From the NCBI GenBank assembly GCA_934101345.1, contig CAKOQV010000042.1, positions 1 through 7,996 on the forward strand: DNA of 7,996 nucleotides. The letters are read 5' to 3'. The position numbers and the translations under genes are program-made. Positions 1-6,558 of the stretch are shown piece by piece. The notes below the pieces were generated by a model. The model saw only the letters and a list, made by a program, of their open reading frames with translations, did not search any database and was not told the origin of the DNA. Numbering within the stretch: the first letter of the stretch is position 1; each line of letters begins with the position of its first letter. The stretch is from an uncultured Bacilli bacterium (GTDB taxonomy: Bacteria > Bacillota_I > Bacilli_A > RF39 > UBA660).

Positions 1-89
1 TCAACCAAGATATACCTGCTGCGAAGAAAATACAGTTACTAATGAACAATGCGGTAGCTGCTGTCAATTTAAATAATTTATTATTTTAA
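1..89 (+). CDS. 3' end of an unidentified gene, frame uncertain
   Basis: The window opens inside a probable gene and two forward frames stay open from the edge. One runs from base 2 and stops at TAA 74-76; its tail is cysteine-rich (CC, then CGSCC, ending QFK). The other runs from base 3 and stops at TAA 87-89; its tail is AAKKIQLLMNNAVAAVNLN followed by NLLF. The second stop overlaps the terminator stem, an arrangement seen twice more in this window, and its codons resemble those of the neighbours slightly more. Neither tail belongs to a family I recognise. That a gene ends here is inferred from the open frames and the terminator; frame and product are unresolved. Confidence 0.3.
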   Translation, partial: NQDIPAAKKIQLLMNNAVAAVNLNNLLF

Positions 90-112
90 GAGCGTTTAGC
101 TCTTTTCTTTTT
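88..112 (+). terminator. Intrinsic terminator after the first partial gene
   Basis: AAGAGC (88-93) pairs with GCTCTT (99-104) around the loop GTTTA, followed by a T-rich run (TTCTTTTTT). This is a classic Rho-independent terminator and separates the upstream gene from the DUF4186 gene. Confidence 0.8.
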
Positions 113-121
113 AGTTAATAA

Positions 122-130
122 TGTTATAAT
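122..130 (+). promoter_or_regulatory. Extended -10 promoter of the DUF4186 gene
   Basis: TGTTATAAT (122-130) is a perfect extended -10 element (TGN-TATAAT). The -35 position falls in the T-rich terminator tail and matches poorly, which extended -10 promoters tolerate. Transcription would start near 137, giving a leader of only about a dozen bases with the SD (GAGAGG, 135-140) at or next to the 5' end. Confidence 0.6.
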
Positions 131-149
131 TATAGAGAGGTAATGTGTT

Positions 150-512
150 ATGGATGAGAAAATTAAAGATGTATTGGATAGACTATCTAAATCTAAGTTT
201 AGAAGCGGTTTTCATTTAAAAGATAAAGATATATTGTATGTTAAAGATAAGGGAATTGATAAAATTAGAGATCATGCTTATGATTTTATCTCTAAAAGAA
301 TTACTGATACTTCTAATGTTACTGATGGAAAGCAGACTCCAATGAAAGGGCATCCTGTTTTTATTGCACAACATGCTACTGGTACTTGCTGCAGAGGTTG
401 TTTAGAAAAATGGCATCATATAAATAAAAATAAGAAAATGAATAAAAATGATACTGATTATATAGTTAATGTTATTATGTCTTGGATAGAGAATGAGATA
501 AAAAATAAGTAA
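150..512 (+). CDS. DUF4186 family protein
   Basis: This 120-residue protein matches DUF4186 along its whole length. Recognisable family stretches are SKFRSGFHL (15-23), a helix with RDHAYDFISKR (40-50), and the core GKQTPMKGHPVFIAQHATG (60-78) running into TCCRGCLEKWHH (79-90). C80, C81, C84 and H68, H75, H89, H90 form a Cys/His cluster that could bind a metal or act in redox chemistry; that role is inference. The family has no established function known to me. There is no signal peptide or membrane segment, so the protein is probably cytosolic. The ATG at 150 follows GAGAGG (135-140) by nine bases. The gene looks monocistronic, with an extended -10 promoter in front and a perfect 12-bp terminator hairpin behind. 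Length appears complete. Confidence 0.9.
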   Translation: MDEKIKDVLDRLSKSKFRSGFHLKDKDILYVKDKGIDKIRDHAYDFISKRITDTSNVTDGKQTPMKGHPVFIAQHATGTCCRGCLEKWHHINKNKKMNKNDTDYIVNVIMSWIENEIKNK

Positions 513-527
513 ATATTTTATTAAAGA

Positions 528-556
528 AAAAAATATATCTATGCGATATATTTTTT
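528..556 (+). terminator. Intrinsic terminator after the DUF4186 gene
   Basis: AAAAAATATATC (528-539) and GATATATTTTTT (545-556) form a perfect 12-bp stem with the 5-base loop TATGC. The run of T is part of the 3' arm. The mirrored A and T runs mean it could also terminate minus-strand transcripts. Confidence 0.75.
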
Positions 557-621
557 AGTACTTTTGTTTGCACGAATAGGCGTTTCAAATTTGCTCTCTG
601 ATTATTTGTAAATACTTATAA

Positions 622-650
622 TTGTCTTTTATGAGTTAAAAAAGTATAAA
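622..650 (+). promoter_or_regulatory. Candidate upstream promoter P1 of the surface-protein gene
   Basis: TTGTCT (622-627) and TATAAA (645-650) lie 17 bases apart, so transcription would begin near 657. A transcript from here would carry both arms of the 665-733 inverted repeat and could therefore hide its own ribosome-binding site. A further TATAAT at 617-622 has no convincing -35 at normal spacing. Assignment rests on motif matching alone. Confidence 0.45.
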
Positions 651-656
651 ATAATG

Positions 657-686
657 TTGACTTTAACCTCCCAAATAGTATATACT
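657..686 (+). promoter_or_regulatory. Candidate downstream promoter P2 of the surface-protein gene
   Basis: TTGACT (657-662) and TATACT (681-686) are each one base from consensus, with an 18-base spacer. Transcription would start near 693, on the palindrome TGCAATTGCA (692-701). The left arm of the 11-bp inverted repeat (665-675) sits in the spacer, so P2 transcripts would lack the anti-SD sequence that P1 transcripts carry. Confidence 0.6.
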
Positions 687-733
687 TTGGCTGCAATTGC
701 AAAGTTAAAAATTAATTAATTTTTTGGGAGGTT
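665..733 (+). repeat. 11-bp inverted repeat linking promoter spacer and SD
   Basis: AACCTCCCAAA (665-675) is the exact reverse complement of TTTGGGAGGTT (723-733), 47 bases apart. The right arm contains the SD GGGAGG (726-731) used by the TTG start at 738. The intervening DNA holds the P2 -10 box, the palindrome TGCAATTGCA (692-701) and the 18-bp palindrome AAAAATTAATTAATTTTT (707-724). Possible roles are an RNA hairpin hiding the SD in longer transcripts, a paired protein-binding site, or a small invertible segment. The match is seen; the role is inference. Confidence 0.75.
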
Positions 734-737
734 TTTA

Positions 738-3695
738 TTGAAAAAAATTTTGTTTTTTGTGTTTTTATTATTTATGTTTTGTGGTGTAGTCAAGGCAAAT
801 GATACAATTTTAGTAAAGGATAGGATTGATAATACTTTTACTTATTTTTATGATAATAGTCAAAGTAGATTTAGATATTTACTTACTAGTAAGTATATTT
901 TTGGTGATGATATTGCTTATTGTATTGAGCTTGGTAAACCTATCGACAGTTTTAATTATACTTATTCTAATTCATTTGATGGTGCTAATTTAAGTAAGGA
1001 AGATATTAATTATATTAAACTAGCAGCTTATTATGGTTACAATTATCCTGGACATAACACTAATGGTTATTACCTGGCAGCACAGGATATTATTTGGAAA
1101 AGATTATCTAATATTTCTGTTAGATATATTTGGGATATGGATGTTACTAATTGTATTGATATTTCAAAAGAAAAAGAAGAAATTTATTTACTTATGTCTA
1201 AACATGCTATTAAACCATCGTTTTATAATGATACAGTAGATGTTATACATGGTAAAGAGTATACATTAGTTGATACTAATGAAATTCTTAGTAATTATGT
1301 AAGTACTAATAATAATGTTTATATTGATGGCAATAAATTAATAATTAAAAGTGGTTTTAATGATGATGTAATTAATTTGGTTAGGAAACATTACACTGAT
1401 AAGCAATTCTTTTTATATTCATCGGGAAATAATCAAAAAATGATGTCTTCTGGTAATTTAAATGATGATGGTATTAATATTAAAATTAACTTGACTGATG
1501 GTAGTATTAAACTAAAAAAATTGGATAAAGAAACTGGCAATGTTTCACTGGGAGAGGCTACATTAAATGGCGCTATTTATGATTTATATGATTCTGAGAT
1601 GAATTATATTGATAGTTTTGTTACTGGTAAAAAAGATAAGATTAGTGGATTGCCTATTGGTCATTATTATATTAAAGAAAAGACTGCTAGTGAAGGGTAT
1701 ATGTTAGATCTTAATACTTATGATGTTACTATTGATGAGAATGATTTAAATAAAGAAATTATTGTATATGAAGATATTATTAAAAGAAAAGTTGATGTAT
1801 TTAAAGTATTTGATAATGGTGGTACTGGAATACTTACTACTGAAGAAGGCGTTATATTTGATATTTATGATAGTACTAATAATAAATTGGATAGTATTAC
1901 TACAGATAGTGATGGGTATGCTAGTATAGTTCTTCCTTATGGCGTTTATACTTTTAAACAAGTTACTAGTACTAAAGACTATTATAAAGTAGATGACTTT
2001 AAAGTTATTATTGATAAATATGATACAAGACCTATATATAAACTATTATCTGATAGTGAAATAACCGCAAGGGTTAAGATTATAAAGAAAGATTTTGATA
2101 CTTCAGATAATATTGTTAATAGTGATATTAAGTTTAAGATATATGATGTTAGAGAGAAAAAATATGTTAGTTTTAATGTTACCTATCCAGAAGTTAGTAC
2201 TATTGATACTTTTAGTCTTTCTAGTAGTGGTGAATTTATTACTTCTGATGTTCTTCATTCTGGTGAATATATATTATATGAAGTAGATCAGAATATGAAT
2301 GGCTATTTATATAATAAAGATGGTGTACATTTCTATATAGGGGAAGAATCTAACTTTATTAATGATGAGGATTATGGTACTATATTGGAGATTCCTTTCT
2401 ATAACAAGATAGTTAAGGGTAAAATTATTATTAATAAATATGGAGAAGAGACTAACTATATAGATAATAGTTACTATTATAAAAATATAATGCTTTCTAA
2501 TGTTTATTTTGAATTATATGCTAAAGATGATATATATGAGAATAATAAATTAATATATAAAAAGGATACTTTGGTAGATACTATTATTACTGATAGTAAG
2601 GGTAAGGGTGTAAGAGATAATCTTCCGCTTGGTAAGTATTATTTGAAAGAAATTAAGTCTAATAATGATAATGTCTTTGATGATACTGTCTATGATATAG
2701 AGCTTGAATATAAGGATCAGTATACTGAAAAGATTAATTATGAAATTGATATTAATAATTATTTGAATAAGGGTAAGATTATTATTCATAAATTAGATGC
2801 TAATACTAATGAGGTAATAGCAAATACTTTGATTGAAATTAGGAATAAGGATAATGTTATAGTATATAAGGGCTATACGGATAATAATGGTATGATTGTT
2901 ATAGATGATTTACCTTATGGTGAATATTATATAGCGGAAATAGAGGCCAGTACTGGATATAGAATACTTGAAGATAATATATATTTTACTTTAGATAGTG
3001 AGACATATGAAACTACTATATACAATGAGAGAATGGAAGTACCTAATACTGGTATAAATGTAGGACTTAAGAATATTTTAGTTATTGCTATGATTATTTT
3101 ATTTGGGTTTGTTATGATACTATTTTTTGATAATAAAAAGATAGTGGGTGTTAGTACATTGTTTATTATTATTGGTATTGGTTATTTTGGTATATACTTT
3201 TATAATTATTTTACTGATGGTAGGAAGAATATTTTGGCTATTGAGAAAATACTTAATAATGATAATAAGGATGTTTCACTAGAAGATAGATATGGATATA
3301 ACTCTTTTATTGAAATACCTAGTATTGAATTAAAGAGGGGGCTTGTTAATATTAATAATAGTTATAATAATGTTAATGATAATATTGAGACTATAGAGAA
3401 GACTGATAATAGAATTATTTTGGCTTCGCATAATGGTAATAATTATAATTCTTATTTTGGTAATTTATATAAAATGGATCTTGGCGATAAGATATATTTA
3501 TATGATAATGGTAATAGATATGAATATATATTTAGTGATAATTATGAGATTAAGAAGAATGGTTATGCAGATATTTATACTGATAATACGAGAAAATCAA
3601 TAGTATTAGTTACTTGTAAGGAAGATAGTAGTGATGCACAAGTTGTTTATATTGGATATCTTACTAATACTAGTTCTTATTTAAAGGAGCAATAA
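738..3695 (+). CDS. Surface adhesin fused to a sortase-like domain
   Basis: The 985-residue protein appears to be a secreted, membrane-held adhesin joined to a sortase fold. A signal peptide (1-20, cut after VKA) leads into a thioester-type adhesin domain with C62 (YCIEL) and Q116 (AAQDIIW), the pair expected to form a Cys-Gln thioester. Five SpaA/Cna_B-like beta domains follow (about 255-345, 350-440, 443-558, 561-677, 679-766). Glu of the isopeptide motif is visible at 314, 515, 638 and 734, but Q408 replaces it in the second. VPNTG (768-772) is an LPXTG-like sorting motif, followed by TM1 (780-797), the loop DNKK, TM2 (802-825) and a sortase-like domain (852-975) with IEIPSIEL, H898 (ASHNG) and C960 (LVTCK). 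The expected Arg appears to be Q968. The TTG start is chosen because GGGAGG (726-731) precedes it by six bases and the signal peptide begins there. No SD for separate translation of the sortase is visible near TM2. Domain calls are by eye; sortase activity is unproven. Confidence 0.85.
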   Translation: MKKILFFVFLLFMFCGVVKANDTILVKDRIDNTFTYFYDNSQSRFRYLLTSKYIFGDDIAYCIELGKPIDSFNYTYSNSFDGANLSKEDINYIKLAAYYGYNYPGHNTNGYYLAAQDIIWKRLSNISVRYIWDMDVTNCIDISKEKEEIYLLMSKHAIKPSFYNDTVDVIHGKEYTLVDTNEILSNYVSTNNNVYIDGNKLIIKSGFNDDVINLVRKHYTDKQFFLYSSGNNQKMMSSGNLNDDGINIKINLTDGSIKLKKLDKETGNVSLGEATLNGAIYDLYDSEMNYIDSFVTGKKDKISGLPIGHYYIKEKTASEGYMLDLNTYDVTIDENDLNKEIIVYEDIIKRKVDVFKVFDNGGTGILTTEEGVIFDIYDSTNNKLDSITTDSDGYASIVLPYGVYTFKQVTSTKDYYKVDDFKVIIDKYDTRPIYKLLSDSEITARVKIIKKDFDTSDNIVNSDIKFKIYDVREKKYVSFNVTYPEVSTIDTFSLSSSGEFITSDVLHSGEYILYEVDQNMNGYLYNKDGVHFYIGEESNFINDEDYGTILEIPFYNKIVKGKIIINKYGEETNYIDNSYYYKNIMLSNVYFELYAKDDIYENNKLIYKKDTLVDTIITDSKGKGVRDNLPLGKYYLKEIKSNNDNVFDDTVYDIELEYKDQYTEKINYEIDINNYLNKGKIIIHKLDANTNEVIANTLIEIRNKDNVIVYKGYTDNNGMIVIDDLPYGEYYIAEIEASTGYRILEDNIYFTLDSETYETTIYNERMEVPNTGINVGLKNILVIAMIILFGFVMILFFDNKKIVGVSTLFIIIGIGYFGIYFYNYFTDGRKNILAIEKILNNDNKDVSLEDRYGYNSFIEIPSIELKRGLVNINNSYNNVNDNIETIEKTDNRIILASHNGNNYNSYFGNLYKMDLGDKIYLYDNGNRYEYIFSDNYEIKKNGYADIYTDNTRKSIVLVTCKEDSSDAQVVYIGYLTNTSSYLKEQ

Positions 3696-3709
3696 AAGTG
3701 CTTCTTTTT
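3683..3709 (+). terminator. Terminator overlapping the surface-protein stop codon
   Basis: AAAGGAGCA (3683-3691) pairs with TGCTTCTTT (3699-3707), with one G-U pair, around loop ATAAAAG, followed by more T. The left arm encodes the last residues and the stop codon (3693-3695) lies in the loop, so ribosomes finishing translation would cover the hairpin. Confidence 0.75.
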
Positions 3710-3720
3710 GTGTTGCATTT

Positions 3721-3749
3721 TTGACATTATCATGATAAAATTATTAATA
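3721..3749 (+). promoter_or_regulatory. Candidate promoter of the cdaA-cdaR operon
   Basis: TTGACA (3721-3726) is a perfect -35 box. The best -10 at 17-base spacing is the weak TTAATA (3744-3749); TATTAA (3742-3747) fits at 15. The site lies directly after the surface-protein terminator and before the first gene of the group, which supports it. The start would fall close to the SD AGGAAGG (3753-3759), giving a very short leader. Confidence 0.45.
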
Positions 3750-3770
3750 GATAGGAAGGTAACTAATGTT

Positions 3771-4262
3771 ATGAAGAAAGAACTAAAAAAGATTAAGCTT
3801 ACTGAACATATTTCTTACTATATTAGTGATAATACTATTTATTTATTTCAGAATGAATATAATTTTAGTAAAGATGATATTAAAATAATGGGAAAGAAAA
3901 TTGCTTTATTAATTCAAGATAATGATGTTTCTTATATTAATATTACTGCGATGGGAATTGAAGATAAGAAAAATTTATATCGTGATTTAGGCTTTACTTT
4001 ATCATATTATGATGTTAATAAACTAAATGAACTTTTTGGTGGTAAGAAGGATAAGATTAAATATAGATGTTATGGAATAATGACTAAGAATGACTTTTTA
4101 AATAAATTAATGGAGGATAAAAAGGTGGAAGAAAAGAAAGAAAAAGACACTAAAGTAATTAATTCTAATTCTGGATTTGTTAGTAATATGATACTTTTAT
4201 TTGGTGGTATTATTTTACTATGTTATTTGTGCGTAGAAGGGGCTATTTATTTGGTTAAGTAG
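3771..4262 (+). CDS. Unknown C-terminally membrane-anchored protein
   Basis: I do not recognise this 163-residue protein. Residues 1-110 look like a soluble alpha/beta domain. The stretch KKNLYRDLGFTLSYYDV (66-82) is reminiscent of the last strand-helix of GNAT acetyltransferases, but no acetyl-CoA loop is evident, so this is only a hint. A highly charged linker (about 115-128) follows, then one membrane helix (about 139-162) and a C-terminal Lys. With no signal peptide, the soluble part should face the cytoplasm. The ATG at 3771 is preferred over one at 3708 because AGGAAGG (3753-3759) precedes it and the 3708 start has no SD and lies in the terminator tail. The gene ends 12 bases before cdaA, so the two are probably co-transcribed and it may work with the membrane cyclase; that link rests on position alone. 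Confidence 0.75.
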   Translation: MKKELKKIKLTEHISYYISDNTIYLFQNEYNFSKDDIKIMGKKIALLIQDNDVSYINITAMGIEDKKNLYRDLGFTLSYYDVNKLNELFGGKKDKIKYRCYGIMTKNDFLNKLMEDKKVEEKKEKDTKVINSNSGFVSNMILLFGGIILLCYLCVEGAIYLVK

Positions 4263-4274
4263 AAGGGAGATATT

Positions 4275-5105
4275 ATGACAGTTGATAATTTATTAGTTAT
4301 ATTACAAAAAGTTATTGATATTTCTTTGGTATGGATGATGGTTTATTTTGTACTTAAGAATATTAAAAATAATGTTAAGATTATATTATTATTTAAGGGC
4401 GTTCTTGTTATATTGGTTATTAAGATACTTAGTGATACACTTAATTTAACAACAATAGGATTACTTTTAGAGTATGTTATTATGTGGGGACCATTGGCAC
4501 TTATTATTATATTTCAACCAGAAATTAGAAGTATACTAGAACATATCGGGAGGAAGCAATTACTTGGTAGACATAAGGTACTTACACTAGATGAGAGAGA
4601 AAAACTTGTTTATGAGGTTATGTCCGCGGTTGATTATCTTAGAAAATCTAGAATTGGTGCTTTAATAGTTATTGAAAGGGATATTAGTCTTAATGAGTAT
4701 ATTGAGAGAAGTAAACCAATATATGGTGATATTTCTTCAGAATTATTGATTTCTATATTCTTTCCTAGAAATCCACTTCATGATGGTGGCGTTATAATAC
4801 AGGGTAATAAGATTACTTCTGCTGGTGCTGTATTTCCTATTAGTATTAATAGTAAGATTAGTAAGAAACTTGGTACTAGACATAGAGCCGCTATTGGGAT
4901 AAGTGAAGAATCTGATGCTATTGCTATTGTTGTTAGTGAGGAAACTGGTAAGATTTCAATAGCAGTAGATGGTAACTTAAATTATAATCTTTCTTTAGAT
5001 GATGCTAGAATGATTTTAGTAGAGGAATTAAAGCCTAAAAAGGAAGTCCTTCTTGATGATGAGTTTGTAGATGAAAAGGAGGATGATAATGATGAAAACG
5101 CTTAA
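4275..5105 (+). CDS. cdaA: Membrane diadenylate cyclase CdaA
   Basis: CdaA condenses two ATP into cyclic di-AMP, an essential second messenger controlling potassium and osmolyte transport and cell-wall balance in Firmicutes. The 276-residue length is typical. Three membrane helices (about 13-28, 36-52, 60-80) precede the family stretch FQPEIRSILEHIGR (80-93). The DAC domain shows GALIVIER (128-135), NPLHDGGVIIQG (166-177), GTRHRAAIGISEESD (200-214) and VVSEETGKIS (219-228). The motif normally read as Asp-Gly-Ala is Asp-Gly-Gly here (170-172); the RHR motif (202-204) is intact, so activity is likely. The tail (about 261-275) is rich in Asp and Glu. The ATG follows GGGAG (4265-4269) by five bases. 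The 3' end overlaps cdaR, its usual partner and regulator, and contains the cdaR SD. Confidence 0.95.
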   Translation: MTVDNLLVILQKVIDISLVWMMVYFVLKNIKNNVKIILLFKGVLVILVIKILSDTLNLTTIGLLLEYVIMWGPLALIIIFQPEIRSILEHIGRKQLLGRHKVLTLDEREKLVYEVMSAVDYLRKSRIGALIVIERDISLNEYIERSKPIYGDISSELLISIFFPRNPLHDGGVIIQGNKITSAGAVFPISINSKISKKLGTRHRAAIGISEESDAIAIVVSEETGKISIAVDGNLNYNLSLDDARMILVEELKPKKEVLLDDEFVDEKEDDNDENA

Positions 5106-6477
5106 GAAAATTGTTAAATTTTTTAGAAATTTATTTAGAACGATAGGTAGTTTTATTGATAAATTTATTGTTACTCCGGTTACAAAGTTTGCTATGTTTA
5201 TTGGTGAAAAAGCTGATAAGGGAGCTGGTAAGTTTGAAAGGTGGCTTAATAAGAGAAATACTTTGATCTTTGTATCTTTACTTGTATCATTACTAATATT
5301 CTTTTATGTAGACAATCAGGCTAGCACTGTTATTGATAGTGCTGCTGAAGTTCTTCATAATCAGATAGTGGATGTTACTTATAATAAAGAAGCTTATATT
5401 ATTGAGGGACTACCTGAAACTGCTGATGTTACTTTGATTGGTAGAACTGTCGATTTATATTTAGCTAAACAGTTATCTACTGGTAAAGTAACGGCGGATT
5501 TATCTAATTTAAAAGAGGGCACTCATAAGATAGAACTTAATTATGAAAGTCCAATTAATTCAGTTAATTATAAACTTGATCCTTCTTCAATTACTGTTAA
5601 TGTATATCCTAAAGTATCTGCGACTAAGTCTATTACTGTGGATGTTATAAATAAGGATAAACTTGATAGTAAGTTATCTGTACAATCTGTTACTATTGAT
5701 AAAGAAGAGGTTATTATTAAGGGTACTGAAGATGAAAAATCTATTCATAATATTAATAAAGTGGCTACAGTTAAAGCACTTGTAGATATTGGTGAACTTG
5801 TTGATCCTACTGCTGGTGTTAATACTCTTAAAGATGTTAAACTTGTAGCTTATGATAAATATGGTAATGTTGTTGATGTTGAAATAGTACCAGAGAGGGT
5901 TACTGCTACAATTAATATTGAATCTTATAGTAGTACTGCTAAAATAAAGATTATTCCTAAAGGAAATGTTGCTTTTGGTAAGGCTATTAGTTCAATTAGT
6001 TCTTCTGTAAATGAGATTAGCATTTATGGAGAACAGAGTGTTGTTAGTGAATATGCTGAATCTTATATTCCTATAGAAGTTGATGTAACTGGTTTATCTG
6101 ATAGTAAGTCTTATACGGTGGTTGTACCTAAACCTGAAGGTGTAAGAGAAGTTTCTGAGAAGACTATTACTGTTAAGGTTTCTCTTGGTGAAGAAAAGTC
6201 AATGGAGGTTAATGATATTAAAATTGATGCTATTAACTTGGGTCCTAACTTAAAGGCTGGTGCTATGGGAGAAAATTCTTCTAAAACTACAGTTATTGTT
6301 AAGGGTACGCAAGAAGTTCTTGATGCTATTGATAGTACTACTATTAAGGCTACAGTAGATTTATCTGGATTGGGTGAAGGTGAACATACTGTTAAAGTTA
6401 ATGTTACTGGTGACGAAGTTAAGGCTAGTTACTTTGCTAAGACTACTACAATTAAGATAAGAATTACTAAGAGTTAG
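5089..6477 (+). CDS. cdaR: CdaA regulatory protein CdaR (YbbR domains)
   Basis: CdaR is the membrane-tethered regulator that binds and modulates CdaA. This 462-residue protein has a basic, amphipathic cytoplasmic N-terminus (1-56), longer than I would expect, one membrane helix (about 58-74), then an extracytoplasmic region of four YbbR-like repeats (about 94-180, 183-278, 279-370, 372-462). Each is beta-rich; phrases such as ADLSNLKEGTHKIEL and VDLSGLGEGEHTVKV mark equivalent strands in repeats 1 and 4. The start is set by AGGAGG (5077-5082), six bases before ATG 5089; a second ATG at 5092 is equally in frame. An ATG at 5071 lies upstream of the SD and is unlikely. The gene overlaps cdaA by 17 bases, implying translational coupling. 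No glmM follows, although cdaA-cdaR-glmM is the common order in Firmicutes. Confidence 0.92.
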   Translation: MMKTLKKIVKFFRNLFRTIGSFIDKFIVTPVTKFAMFIGEKADKGAGKFERWLNKRNTLIFVSLLVSLLIFFYVDNQASTVIDSAAEVLHNQIVDVTYNKEAYIIEGLPETADVTLIGRTVDLYLAKQLSTGKVTADLSNLKEGTHKIELNYESPINSVNYKLDPSSITVNVYPKVSATKSITVDVINKDKLDSKLSVQSVTIDKEEVIIKGTEDEKSIHNINKVATVKALVDIGELVDPTAGVNTLKDVKLVAYDKYGNVVDVEIVPERVTATINIESYSSTAKIKIIPKGNVAFGKAISSISSSVNEISIYGEQSVVSEYAESYIPIEVDVTGLSDSKSYTVVVPKPEGVREVSEKTITVKVSLGEEKSMEVNDIKIDAINLGPNLKAGAMGENSSKTTVIVKGTQEVLDAIDSTTIKATVDLSGLGEGEHTVKVNVTGDEVKASYFAKTTTIKIRITKS

Positions 6478-6486
6478 TGTCTTATA

Positions 6487-6515
6487 TTGACAAGTTTTGT
6501 CGAATATGATGTAAA
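6487..6515 (+). promoter_or_regulatory. Weak candidate promoter before the 32-codon ORF
   Basis: TTGACA (6487-6492) is a perfect -35, but the -10 at 17 bases is TGTAAA (6510-6515), a poor match. A small inverted repeat GACAA/TTGTC (6489-6493 and 6497-6501) overlaps the -35 and could bind a regulator. The ORF might equally be served by read-through from cdaR, as no terminator intervenes. Confidence 0.3.
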
Positions 6516-6558
6516 GTATATAAATTTGTGTTATCCTATAGAAAAAGGAGGATAGTAT

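Noticed and set aside
1746..2789. Other-frame ORFs inside the surface-protein gene
   Set aside because: Their Ile/Asn/Leu-rich products are typical of shadow frames in AT-rich genes, and none has an SD or recognisable domain.
3144..3162. Separate sortase gene starting inside the surface-protein frame
   Set aside because: GTG at 3144 and TTG at 3159 near TM2 are possible starts, but no SD lies upstream of either, so a fusion is the simpler reading.
3708..3770. Extended N-terminus for the gene ending at 4262
   Set aside because: The ATG at 3708 lies in the terminator tail of the preceding gene and has no SD. ATG 3771 has AGGAAGG upstream.
5071..5088. Upstream ATG for cdaR
   Set aside because: The ATG at 5071 lies before the SD AGGAGG (5077-5082), which is correctly spaced for 5089 or 5092.
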